Assembly (NCBI GenBank): GCA_032124855.1
Contig: JAQBCT010000425.1
Span: forward strand, 1-5,912
Direction of reading: 5' to 3'
DNA length: 5,912 nucleotides
Source: DATJGR01 sp032124855
GTDB taxonomy: Bacteria; Pseudomonadota; Gammaproteobacteria; Pseudomonadales; Azotimanducaceae
Below are positions 1 through 5,488 of this stretch, in pieces. Position 1 is the stretch's first letter, and each line of letters starts with the position of its first letter. The translations under genes were made by a program, and so were the position numbers. Under the pieces are notes generated by a model that was given only the letters and a program-made list of their open reading frames with translations, was not told where the DNA came from and did no database searches.

Positions 1-818
1 CCGGTGCCGCGCACGGGCCCATCGAGGCGTTGCAGATTGCAGTTCACGACGAAGATCAGGTTATCCAGCCCCTCTCGCGCCGCGAGTCCGAGAACGCCCA
101 ACGACTCCGGTTCGTCGCACTCGCCGTCGCCGAGGAACGCCCACACCTTGCGGTCGCCCATCGGTACCAGACCGCGACTGTCCAGGTATTTCATGATGTG
201 CGCCTGGTAGATTGCCTGAATCGGCCCCAGACCCATCGAAACCGTTGGGAACTGCCAGTAATCGGGCATCAGCCAAGGGTGTGGGTACGATGACAGTCCA
301 CCGCCATCGACTTCGCGACGAAAGCGATCGAGATCGGTTTCGTTCAGACGGCCCTCGAGGAAGGAGCGCGCATAGATACCCGGTGCGGAGTGGCCCTGGA
401 AGTACACAAGGTCGCCCGGGTGCTCATCCGTCGGACCGCGAAAGAAGTAGTTGAACCCGACATCGTAGAGTGTGGCCGCGGACGAAAATGTCGCGATGTG
501 TCCGCCCAGATCATCGCCGGACTCATTCGCGCGCATCACCATGGCCAGCGCATTCCAACGGATCAACGAACGAATGCGGCGCTCCATGAATAGATCGCCT
601 GGCATGAACGCTTCTTTGTTCGCCGGGATCGTATTTCGATACGGGGTGGTGATGGTATAGGGCAGTCGCACGCCCATCTGTGTCATGCGCGCGGACAATC
701 GCTCAAGCAGAAAATTGGCGCGTGCCGTACCCTGGTTATCTAGCAGATATTCGAGCGCATCCAGCCATTCCTTCGTCTCCTCGGGATCGATATCGGTCAC
801 ATCGCGTGGGAATGCCAT
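1..818 (-). CDS. aceE: Pyruvate dehydrogenase E1 component, homodimeric type (partial, N-terminal 272 residues)
   Basis: This is the thiamine-diphosphate-dependent E1 subunit that decarboxylates pyruvate and acetylates the lipoyl domains of E2, feeding acetyl-CoA into the TCA cycle in the cytoplasm. Reading leftward from ATG at 818, the frame stays open to the window edge and encodes a protein starting MAFPRDVTDIDPEET. It carries AceE landmarks: RRIRSLIRWNA, GGHIATFSSAATLYDVGFN, YFQGHSAPGIYARSF and SSYPHPWLMPDYWQFPTVSMG. The thiamine-diphosphate/Mg motif is present as GDGE at residues 230-233 and NCN at 259-261, matching the E. coli protein in position. The family is about 890 residues, so roughly two thirds lies beyond the edge. 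The start lies 12 nt downstream of the sugar-kinase stop. No clear Shine-Dalgarno precedes it, but no better in-frame start was found and the N-terminus fits the family. No PdhR operator was seen upstream. Confidence 0.97.
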   Translation of the reverse strand, partial: MAFPRDVTDIDPEETKEWLDALEYLLDNQGTARANFLLERLSARMTQMGVRLPYTITTPYRNTIPANKEAFMPGDLFMERRIRSLIRWNALAMVMRANESGDDLGGHIATFSSAATLYDVGFNYFFRGPTDEHPGDLVYFQGHSAPGIYARSFLEGRLNETDLDRFRREVDGGGLSSYPHPWLMPDYWQFPTVSMGLGPIQAIYQAHIMKYLDSRGLVPMGDRKVWAFLGDGECDEPESLGVLGLAAREGLDNLIFVVNCNLQRLDGPVRGT

Positions 819-830
819 AGTGTCTATTCG

Positions 831-1736
831 CTAAGTCGTGCCACAATTATAGTCGTCGCCCCACAGCCACGCCGCACCGCGCACACCGCTCGTCGCACCG
901 TGCCTCGCCCGCAGCAGGGGCGTCGCAACGTCATTCGAAAACACATAGGGCGCCCAAAGCGCAGGCACGGATTGATAAATTGCAGCGATATCCGATACAC
1001 CGCCGCCAAGCACAATGACATCCGGATCCAGCACATTGATGACCTGTGCTAGAGACCGCGAGAGCTGCATTGTAAAGATCTGCATTGCGCGCAGCGCATG
1101 CGCATCATAATCCGCGGCGATGGTTTGCGCAGTTGCGCGTTTGCCCGACAACACCGCATACGTTTCGGCGAGGCCGGGACCCGACAGAAACGTCTCGGCA
1201 CAATTCGCGCGTCCGCAATAACATGCGCGATCGGGGAGTTGCGGTTCGAGATACGGCAACGGCGTATGACCCCACTCGCCGGCGATTCGATTCGGCCCGG
1301 AAAGCAAACGACCATCCACCACGATGCCACCACCAACGCCCGTTCCGAGAATTGCTCCGAATACCACCCGAGCGCCAGCACCCGCACCATCAATCGCTTC
1401 CGACAACGCCAGACAGTCGGCGTCGTTGGCGATGCGCACCCGTTCACCCAGTAGCGCTGTCAGATCTCGCAGCAACGCTCGACCATTCAGCCAGGTTGAA
1501 TTGCAGTTCTTCATCAGGCCGCTGCCCCGCTCGACCGCGCCCGGCGTACCGATACCCACCATAGCGCGCTCCGTCGCCTGCGCATCGAGCGCAGCCACGA
1601 GGTGGGCAATCGCGTGGAGGGTTGCGTTGTAGTTGTGGCGCGGTGTCGCAATGCGTTGCCGCACAACCACGGATCCGTCCCTCGCAAGCAGCACCGCTTC
1701 AATCTTCGTGCCGCCAAGATCAACGCCAATGCGCAT
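831..1736 (-). CDS. mak: ROK-family sugar kinase, fructokinase (Mak)-like
   Basis: This predicted cytoplasmic ATP-dependent hexose kinase has 301 residues, almost the length of E. coli Mak. The phosphate-binding motif DLGGTK is at residues 6-11, the catalytic Asp is in the AND triplet at 103-105, and the second phosphate loop GTGVGGG is at 131-137. The ROK zinc motif is complete: GEWGH gives His157, and CYCGRANC gives Cys172, Cys174 and Cys179, with Glu181 following. The stretch KNCNSTWLNG and the C-terminal SSGVRGAAWLW-like block (here TSGVRGAAWLW) match Mak better than the GlcNAc kinase NagK. The chosen ATG at 1736 gives MRIGVDLGG; a GTG immediately before it is also in frame. A G-rich Shine-Dalgarno (GGGGGGA) lies 9 nt upstream, inside the ampD tail. 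The gene starts 3 nt after the ampD stop, so it is very probably co-transcribed with ampD. Exact sugar preference (fructose, mannose, glucose or an amino sugar) cannot be read from sequence. Confidence 0.9.
   Translation of the reverse strand: MRIGVDLGGTKIEAVLLARDGSVVVRQRIATPRHNYNATLHAIAHLVAALDAQATERAMVGIGTPGAVERGSGLMKNCNSTWLNGRALLRDLTALLGERVRIANDADCLALSEAIDGAGAGARVVFGAILGTGVGGGIVVDGRLLSGPNRIAGEWGHTPLPYLEPQLPDRACYCGRANCAETFLSGPGLAETYAVLSGKRATAQTIAADYDAHALRAMQIFTMQLSRSLAQVINVLDPDVIVLGGGVSDIAAIYQSVPALWAPYVFSNDVATPLLRARHGATSGVRGAAWLWGDDYNCGTT
846..851 (-). promoter_or_regulatory. Possible sigma-70 -10 hexamer for aceE
   Basis: The minus strand reads a perfect TATAAT here, inside the last codons of the sugar kinase and 27 bases upstream of the aceE ATG. 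No recognisable TTGACA-like -35 box lies 16-18 bp upstream, where the sequence is GC-rich, and there is no extended -10 TG. It could give aceE its own promoter, but codons for Tyr-Asn also produce TATAAT by chance. Confidence 0.25.
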
Positions 1737-1739
1737 CAC

Positions 1740-2303
1740 CTAGCGTCCCCCCAAGCGGCGATAGCATTCGTGGTACAGGCGTGGCCAGTCGAACGCAGCA
1801 CCTGGATCTGATTTCCGCTGCGGCGCAATCTCCTGGTGCCCGGCGATGGCGTCGAGCGACAAGCGATCATAGCGTCGTAACAGCGTCACGATGAGATCAC
1901 AAAGCGCGGCGTATTGAGCGTCGGCGTACGGCACGCAATCGGTGCCTTCCAACTCGATGCCGATAGAATAGTCGTTGCACTGTGCCACGCCGCGGAAGCT
2001 CGATGCGCCGGCATGCCATGCGCGCTGATCGAACGCCACAAATTGGGTGACCGTTCCGAGCCGGTCGACGAAAAGATGCGCCGACACCGCCACACCTTCG
2101 AGATCGGCGAAAGCCGGATGCGCGGTGCAATCCAGGCAGTTTGTGAAGAGTTGCCGCACCTGGGATCCGCCAAACTGCCCCGGCGGCAAACTGATGTTGT
2201 GAATAACCAGCAGCGTGATGTCGTCAGGGTCACGGCGTTGATCGCAGTTTGGCGACGGACACCGGATCGCACTTTCCAGCCAGTGATCGGCGTCGATACG
2301 CAC
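1740..2303 (-). CDS. ampD: 1,6-anhydro-N-acetylmuramyl-L-alanine amidase AmpD
   Basis: AmpD is a cytoplasmic zinc amidase that removes the stem peptide from anhydromuropeptides during peptidoglycan recycling. In many gammaproteobacteria its loss raises AmpR-driven beta-lactamase expression. The predicted 187-residue protein has the full Amidase_2 signature. Zinc ligands are His35 (VIHNISLPPGQFGG), His156 (GHQEIAPQRKSDPG) and Asp166, with catalytic Glu117 (GIELEGTD) and Lys164. These correspond to H34, H154, D164, E116 and K162 of the Citrobacter freundii enzyme. RAWHAGASSFRG and CNDYSIG are also typical. I chose the GTG at 2303 because GAGGAG at 2312-2317 sits 8 nt upstream. The in-frame GTG at 2309 would be only 2 nt from that site and would add two residues. 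The gene is divergent from nadC, as in E. coli. It is followed by the sugar kinase rather than the frequent neighbour ampE. Confidence 0.96.
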   Translation of the reverse strand: MRIDADHWLESAIRCPSPNCDQRRDPDDITLLVIHNISLPPGQFGGSQVRQLFTNCLDCTAHPAFADLEGVAVSAHLFVDRLGTVTQFVAFDQRAWHAGASSFRGVAQCNDYSIGIELEGTDCVPYADAQYAALCDLIVTLLRRYDRLSLDAIAGHQEIAPQRKSDPGAAFDWPRLYHECYRRLGGR

Positions 2304-2311
2304 ACACACCT

Positions 2312-2317
2312 CTCCTC
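2312..2317 (-). promoter_or_regulatory. Shine-Dalgarno deciding the ampD start
   Basis: The minus strand reads GAGGAG, followed by a GTGTGTGTG run that contains two in-frame GTG codons (2309 and 2303). The spacing is 8 nt to the GTG at 2303 and 2 nt to the GTG at 2309, so the downstream GTG is favoured. Confidence 0.7.
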
Positions 2318-2350
2318 GACGTCTTCTGGCATCCTATCACCAATGCGTAC

Positions 2351-2354
2351 GAGG
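2351..2354 (+). promoter_or_regulatory. Shine-Dalgarno deciding the nadC start
   Basis: GAGG lies 9 nt upstream of ATG 2364 and downstream of the alternative in-frame ATG at 2343, which has no ribosome-binding site. It therefore supports 2364 as the nadC start. Confidence 0.6.
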
Positions 2355-2363
2355 CGATTCGAC

Positions 2364-3215
2364 ATGGATCTCGACAACCAGTTGCCGCAAGCGATTGTGC
2401 AGAACGTGCGCGCCGCACTGGCCGAGGATGTCGGCAGCGGTGACATCACCGCAGAATTAATCGATGCGAATGCAAGCGTTCACGCGGCGGTGATCACGCG
2501 CGAAGCCGGTGTTTTCTGTGGTCGCGCGTGGGCAGATGAGGTCTGCCGCCAGGTCGATGCGGGCATCGTGTGCACGTGGCACATCACCGATGGCGCACGC
2601 GTGCATCCCGGACAATTGCTGCTCGAACTCGACGGTCCCGCCCGCGCCCTGTTGACGGCGGAGCGCACTGTACTGAATTTTTTGCAATTGCTCAGCGGCA
2701 CCGCGACGCTGGCACGCTGCTACGCGGATCGCGTGGCGGAGACCAAGCTACGCATCCTCGACACGCGCAAAACCCTGCCCGGACTGCGCCTTGCACAGAA
2801 ATACGCGGTGCGGTGTGGCGGGTGCGCCAATCATCGGCTGGGTCTTTACGACGCCTTTCTGATCAAGGAAAACCACATCGCAGCCGCGGGATCGATCGCG
2901 GCGGCGGTGGCCGCGGCACGGCGCGTTGCGCCGGGCGTGACCGTCGAAGTGGAAGTCGAGAGCATCGAAGAATTTCGCATGGCGCTCGTGGCCGGCGCCG
3001 ATATCATCATGCTCGATGAGTTTTCGTTGTCGGATATGCTCCAGGCCGTGGCGATCAACCAGAATCAGGCGAAGCTGGAAGTCTCCGGCGGAATAACCCT
3101 CGCCACCATCGGCGCGATCGCCGCCACAGGCGTCGATTTCGTGTCGATCGGGGAAATCACGAAAGCCGTTCGGCCGCTCGATCTATCGATGCGATTCGAC
3201 GCGCTTGCGACGTAG
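2364..3215 (+). CDS. nadC: Nicotinate-nucleotide pyrophosphorylase (carboxylating), quinolinate phosphoribosyltransferase
   Basis: NadC converts quinolinate and PRPP to nicotinate mononucleotide plus CO2 and PPi in cytoplasmic de novo NAD synthesis. The predicted 283 residues match the usual family length. N-terminal features are EDVGSGDIT (residues 21-29) and TREAGVFCG (45-53). The barrel carries the substrate-binding signatures LLTAERTVLNFLQLLSGTAT, DTRKTLPGLR (133-142), NHRLGLYDAFLIKENH (156-171), VEVEVES, GADIIMLDEF and EVSGGIT. It ends with the family-typical LDLSMRF. Basic residues R135, K136, H157, R158 and K168 are all present. Small departures are Cys154 in CGGCANHR, where Gly is common, and SIGEITKAV, where SIGALTKxV is common; neither removes a catalytic residue. 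The frame is open far upstream over ampD, but ATG 2364 is supported by the GAGG at 2351-2354. The gene is divergent from ampD across 60 bp and probably co-transcribed with tfpZ. Confidence 0.96.
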   Translation: MDLDNQLPQAIVQNVRAALAEDVGSGDITAELIDANASVHAAVITREAGVFCGRAWADEVCRQVDAGIVCTWHITDGARVHPGQLLLELDGPARALLTAERTVLNFLQLLSGTATLARCYADRVAETKLRILDTRKTLPGLRLAQKYAVRCGGCANHRLGLYDAFLIKENHIAAAGSIAAAVAAARRVAPGVTVEVEVESIEEFRMALVAGADIIMLDEFSLSDMLQAVAINQNQAKLEVSGGITLATIGAIAATGVDFVSIGEITKAVRPLDLSMRFDALAT

Positions 3216-3221
3216 CGCGCC

Positions 3222-3956
3222 ATGAGTCGCCTGCAAGCCGCTCTGATTCATCTCGGCATCAGTCTCCTGGCGTTCGCCGGGATCGTCTACCTGGTGATGG
3301 AGCGCTGGTATCCCGACTTCCTCTTCCAGACCGATGGCGGCTGGCAAGGATTGCGGATTCTGCTCGGTGTGGATCTCGTACTCGGACCGCTGCTGACGTT
3401 CATCGTCTACCGCGCGGGTAAGCCTGGCCTGCGTTTCGATCTGTCGGTGATCGGCATCGTGCAGGTCAGCTGCCTCGCGGCCGGGCTGTGGATCGTGCAC
3501 AGCGAACGGCCGCTTGCGATCGTGTACGTCGACGGCGGCTTCTTCAGCGTGAATGCAAAGTCTTTCGACGAAGTGGGTGCGCCTGTGCCGGATCTGGATT
3601 CAATGCCGGGCAACCATCCGAAGTGGGTGAGCGTCAACGTACCCGTCGACCTCACCGCACAGTCGGATCTGCGCCAACGCATGCTGGGCAACCATCGCAT
3701 GCTGGCGACGGTGTCGGATCTCTATGTACCGTTTGATCCCCAGCAGGTCGAGCGGAGCGAGGCCCGCCCGCTGGACGAGATCGTGAGTCGCGACCGCGAC
3801 GCGCGCGCCACGCAGTCATGGCTGGATGCGTACGGTGGTGTGCTATCCGACTACGTCTTCTATCGCTACGGGGGGCAGTACAGCATCGCCTACCTCGGCT
3901 TCAATGCCGCGAATGGCGAATTTGTCGGGTACCTGGATATGCCTGCGAAGCGCTGA
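3222..3956 (+). CDS. tfpZ: Type IV pilin accessory protein, TfpZ-like
   Basis: This predicted inner-membrane protein of 244 residues resembles the TfpZ/FimB family, whose members help their cognate type IV pilin become stable or reach the surface. The N-terminal third holds three hydrophobic segments at about residues 8-26, 44-63 and 72-93. They flank the family-like motifs WYPDFLFQTDGGWQ and LLGVDLVLGPLLTFIVY followed by GKPGLRFDLSVIG. The remaining ~150 residues (VDGGFFSVNAKSFDEVG onward) form a soluble domain, with conserved-looking tail motifs YVFYRYGGQYSIAYLGFN and VGYLDMPAKR. ATG 3222 is 6 nt after the nadC stop with no strong ribosome-binding site of its own, which suggests translational coupling to nadC. 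The pilins it would serve lie just beyond the tRNA-Thr on the opposite strand. The family assignment rests on remembered family features and pilus context; the molecular mechanism is not known from sequence. Confidence 0.83.
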   Translation: MSRLQAALIHLGISLLAFAGIVYLVMERWYPDFLFQTDGGWQGLRILLGVDLVLGPLLTFIVYRAGKPGLRFDLSVIGIVQVSCLAAGLWIVHSERPLAIVYVDGGFFSVNAKSFDEVGAPVPDLDSMPGNHPKWVSVNVPVDLTAQSDLRQRMLGNHRMLATVSDLYVPFDPQQVERSEARPLDEIVSRDRDARATQSWLDAYGGVLSDYVFYRYGGQYSIAYLGFNAANGEFVGYLDMPAKR

Positions 3957-3964
3957 ATCGAGCA

Positions 3965-4040
<76 letters not shown>

Positions 4041-4084
4041 GCGGACGCGAAGAATAACCGGTTTGACCAGGTGGTAGAAGCTAG

Positions 4085-4101
4085 GCGGTAGCAGCTGCCG
4101 C
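4085..4101 (-). terminator. Weak hairpin after the second pilin gene
   Basis: GCGGTAG pairs with CTGCCGC around a 3-nt loop, with one G-T wobble, starting 6 nt past the pilin stop. There is no T-tract on the minus strand after it, so it is at best a weak attenuator or an mRNA 3'-end stabiliser before the tRNA. Confidence 0.25.
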
Positions 4102-4107
4102 ACTCAA

Positions 4108-4500
4108 TCAAGGGCACTCGATCTTCTCTGGCAGGCGCCGGCAGACGACCGTACCCGACGTATCTGTCGCCGTCACATCGTAGCTCGCGCCTGCGAGCAC
4201 GATCGAATACACGGTGCCGTCGTCTTCCTGGGGCGCCCAGCCCAATACCAACAGGTCGGCATCAGCACCGCCATTAAAAACACCTGCCTGATAAGCGCCA
4301 GTGCGCAGGCGGATATCCTCTTCGAATACTTCCACGGTGGCGATGTTGTTGATCAGTACACCCTCCCGCGAGGTCTGGATGTAGCCGGAGTACATCGGCA
4401 AGGCGACCGCGGCGATGATGGCCATAATCGCCACCACGATCATGATCTCTACCAGCGTATAACCGTGGATCTTCGACTGCATGATGTTCTGCCGCTCCAT
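4108..4500 (-). CDS. Type IV prepilin (second or minor pilin), cysteine-pair type
   Basis: This predicted 130-residue prepilin has leader MERQNIMQSKIHG (13 residues) followed by mature YTLVEIMIVVAIMAIIAAVALP. Gly-1, Glu+5 and Pro22 of type IV pilins are all present, so PilD should cleave and N-methylate it. The hydrophobic alpha1-N helix then packs it into the membrane or the fibre. Mature length is 117 residues. Cys120 and Cys129 near the C-terminus (CRRLPEKIEC) could form a small disulfide loop. Residue +1 is Tyr rather than the usual Phe or Met. ATG 4500 is preceded by GGGAGGG with good spacing; ATG 4482 would give a more typical 7-residue leader but has a poorly spaced site. The gene lies downstream of the larger pilin on the same strand beyond a strong terminator, so expression probably depends on readthrough. 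It could be a minor pilin or an alternative major pilin; sequence alone does not decide. Confidence 0.88.
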   Translation of the reverse strand: MERQNIMQSKIHGYTLVEIMIVVAIMAIIAAVALPMYSGYIQTSREGVLINNIATVEVFEEDIRLRTGAYQAGVFNGGADADLLVLGWAPQEDDGTVYSIVLAGASYDVTATDTSGTVVCRRLPEKIECP

Positions 4501-4504
4501 TGCG

Positions 4505-4511
4505 CCCTCCC
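4505..4511 (-). promoter_or_regulatory. Shine-Dalgarno of the second pilin gene
   Basis: The minus strand reads GGGAGGG, 4 nt before ATG 4500. It favours the longer 13-residue leader over a start at 4482. Confidence 0.6.
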
Positions 4512-4527
4512 AAGTTTATCCTGATGG

Positions 4528-4555
4528 AAAAGAAAAGGGCCCCTCACGGGGCCCT
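4528..4555 (-). terminator. Intrinsic terminator between the two pilin genes
   Basis: GGGCCCC (4537-4543) pairs perfectly with GGGGCCC (4548-4554) around a 4-nt loop, extendable by one A-T pair. On the minus strand the stem is followed by the T-rich tract TTTTCTTTT, as in a textbook Rho-independent terminator. It lies about 30 nt past the stop of the larger pilin and ends 27 nt before the start of the second pilin, leaving no obvious room for a separate promoter. Confidence 0.92.
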
Positions 4556-4559
4556 CGTT

Positions 4560-4574
4560 GTCTCAAACTGAGAC
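4560..4574 (-). other. Second 3'-UTR hairpin preceding the terminator
   Basis: GTCTCA and TGAGAC form a perfect 6-bp inverted repeat around a 3-nt loop, between the stop of the larger pilin gene and the terminator stem. In the pilin mRNA it would form a tandem stem-loop with the terminator and may protect the transcript's 3' end. That role is inferred. Confidence 0.5.
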
Positions 4575-4585
4575 GGTCATCAGAC

Positions 4586-5074
4586 CTAGATCTGCGACCA
4601 GTTCACGGTTGTTTGAGCGGCTACCAGGTCAAGATACGCGGGACGATCGATCACCACGTTGTAGGTACCAGCCGCAATCGTGCCGGCTTGTACGAAACCT
4701 ACGGTACCCAGCGTGTTGTCCGCGGCGGCCGCATACGCATCACCACCGCCCGGTGCCAGCGCATTACCCGCAGCAAGAGCAACTCCACCATTGAGCTTCA
4801 CCAGCAGGGCTGCACCAGCAACCTCGAGGTCGGCATTGGCGGTCGTCAGCGTACCCATCGCGATGCCGGCTTGAACGCGGCGCAGATCGTTTTCAACGAA
4901 TCGCGTAGCTTCGTCATAGTGCGTCGAGACCTTTGCCATGTTCGCATTCTTGATGTAGTCCTGATAAGCGGGCAGCGCTACAGCGGCGAGAATGCCGATG
5001 ATGGCAACCACAATCATCAATTCGATCAGGGTAAAACCCTTTTGCATTACTTGTTTCATCTTGGTTTGCTCCAT
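4586..5074 (-). CDS. pilA: Type IV major prepilin, PilA-like, without cysteines
   Basis: This predicted 162-residue prepilin has leader MEQTKMKQVMQKG and mature FTLIELMIVVAIIGILAAVALP, with Gly-1, Phe+1, Glu+5 and Pro22 all canonical. Mature length is 149 residues, typical of type IVa fibre subunits polymerised in the inner membrane by PilB/PilC. The helix continues as AYQDYIKNANMAKVSTHYDEATRFVENDLRRVQAG. The globular part is rich in Ala, Gly and Thr and ends TTVNWSQI. It has no cysteine at all, so the usual C-terminal disulfide loop is absent. Two starts are possible: ATG 5074, with AGGA only 3 nt away, or ATG 5059, with GGAG 9 nt away giving an 8-residue leader. The mature protein is the same. 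The gene is preceded by a sigma-54 promoter and followed by a strong terminator, which suits a highly expressed major pilin. It is divergent from pilB. Confidence 0.92.
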   Translation of the reverse strand: MEQTKMKQVMQKGFTLIELMIVVAIIGILAAVALPAYQDYIKNANMAKVSTHYDEATRFVENDLRRVQAGIAMGTLTTANADLEVAGAALLVKLNGGVALAAGNALAPGGGDAYAAAADNTLGTVGFVQAGTIAAGTYNVVIDRPAYLDLVAAQTTVNWSQI

Positions 5075-5160
5075 ACTTCCTAAGCGTCTAAATCATGATC
5101 AGAACGATACGGCGAACGACGTTCGATAAATCGGGTTCATCGTCAGCCTGCGATACAAAG

Positions 5161-5176
5161 TGCAAGCGGCATGCCA
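5161..5176 (-). promoter_or_regulatory. Sigma-54 (RpoN) promoter of pilA
   Basis: The minus strand reads TGGCATGCCGCTTGCA. This matches the sigma-54 consensus TGGCACG-N4-TTGCW at every position but one, with the invariant GG and GC separated by exactly 10 nt. Taking the C of GC as -12 puts transcription start near 5150 and gives a 76-nt leader before ATG 5074. Sigma-54 control of pilA with the activator PilR is established in Pseudomonas. It is inferred here from position and match. Confidence 0.85.
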
Positions 5177-5228
5177 AGCGTGGCCGTGCCTGTTTCTGAC
5201 GCACCGTTTCGATCGTTTTCATTTGCTG

Positions 5229-5241
5229 TTTCAATAGGTTA
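5229..5241 (+). promoter_or_regulatory. Putative IHF binding site
   Basis: TTTCAATAGGTTA matches the IHF consensus WATCAANNNNTTR at all defined positions but one. It is flanked on its 5' side by an AT-rich stretch (about 5213-5231), as strong IHF sites often are. It lies at about -79 to -91 from the predicted pilA start, between the sigma-54 promoter and the PilR-like half-site, where DNA bending would bring the activator to the polymerase. Confidence 0.55.
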
Positions 5242-5263
5242 GATGAGTCTACCGGCGTGCGAG

Positions 5264-5268
5264 GACAC
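5264..5268 (-). promoter_or_regulatory. PilR-like half-site upstream of pilA
   Basis: GTGTC on the minus strand lies at about -114 to -118 from the predicted start. The reported Pseudomonas PilR motif is (C/G)TGTC, located roughly -80 to -120. Two further GTGTC copies occur at 5310-5314 (+) and 5394-5398 (-). A 5-base motif is weak evidence on its own; position is the main support. Confidence 0.3.
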
Positions 5269-5273
5269 CGCAA

Positions 5274-5407
5274 CGGCGTCACAGCTCCACCGTGAGTGAG
5301 TAACTGACGGTGTCACATGCTGACCAATGCGGTCACACCCTGCGCGCTTTTGGTCGAACCGCGGTAAGAGTTGTGCTTTGTGACCCCTTTATCGACACGC
5401 CAGTGAC
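5274..5407. repeat. Cluster of GTCAC/GTGAC elements in the pilA-pilB intergenic region
   Basis: Five copies of GTCAC in either orientation occur in about 130 bp: 5278-5282, 5312-5316 and 5332-5336 on the plus strand, and 5380-5384 and 5403-5407 as GTGAC. Two are embedded in CGGCGTCAC (5274) and CGGTGTCAC (5308). GGTCACA (5331-5337) and TGTGACC (5379-5385) form an inverted pair. They may be operator half-sites for pilA or pilB; no known regulator is matched with confidence. The rest of 5075-5488 holds no credible gene. Confidence 0.4.
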
Positions 5408-5488
5408 GCACGATTAGACTTGCCGCCTCACGCGCGACTACTGTTACCGGGCAGGAACTAGCCAACCGACAAGGACTGCATTTCGTCA

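Noticed and set aside
1914..2363. Upstream extension of the nadC frame (would give 433 residues)
   Set aside because: The extra 150 codons are antisense to ampD, do not resemble NadC, and NadC proteins are about 280-300 residues. GAGG at 2351 supports ATG 2364.
4481..5083. 200-codon open frame (+) antisense to the larger pilin
   Set aside because: It is a shadow of pilA codon bias and runs across the terminator and both pilin ends; its composition is not protein-like.
5113..5125. Small hairpin CGAAC-GAC-GTTCG in the predicted pilA leader
   Set aside because: A 5-bp stem with no conserved extension is expected by chance in this composition; not enough to call a riboswitch or RNA thermometer.
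5088..5282. 64-codon open frame on the minus strand upstream of pilA
   Set aside because: It spans the sigma-54 promoter and IHF site, has no recognisable domain and no good ribosome site.
5308..5339. CRP/Vfr-like site in the GTCAC cluster
   Set aside because: No TGTGA-N6-TCACA arrangement exists; the half-sites have the wrong spacing and orientation.
5405..5423. Sigma-54-like sequence on the plus strand before pilB (GCACG then TTGC)
   Set aside because: The spacing between the two halves is 7 instead of 4 nt, and the invariant GG at -24 is missing.
5420..5447. Sigma-70-like promoter for pilB (TTGCCG, 16 bp, TGTTAC)
   Set aside because: The -10 matches only 3 of 6 positions and the -35 only 4 of 6; too weak to annotate.
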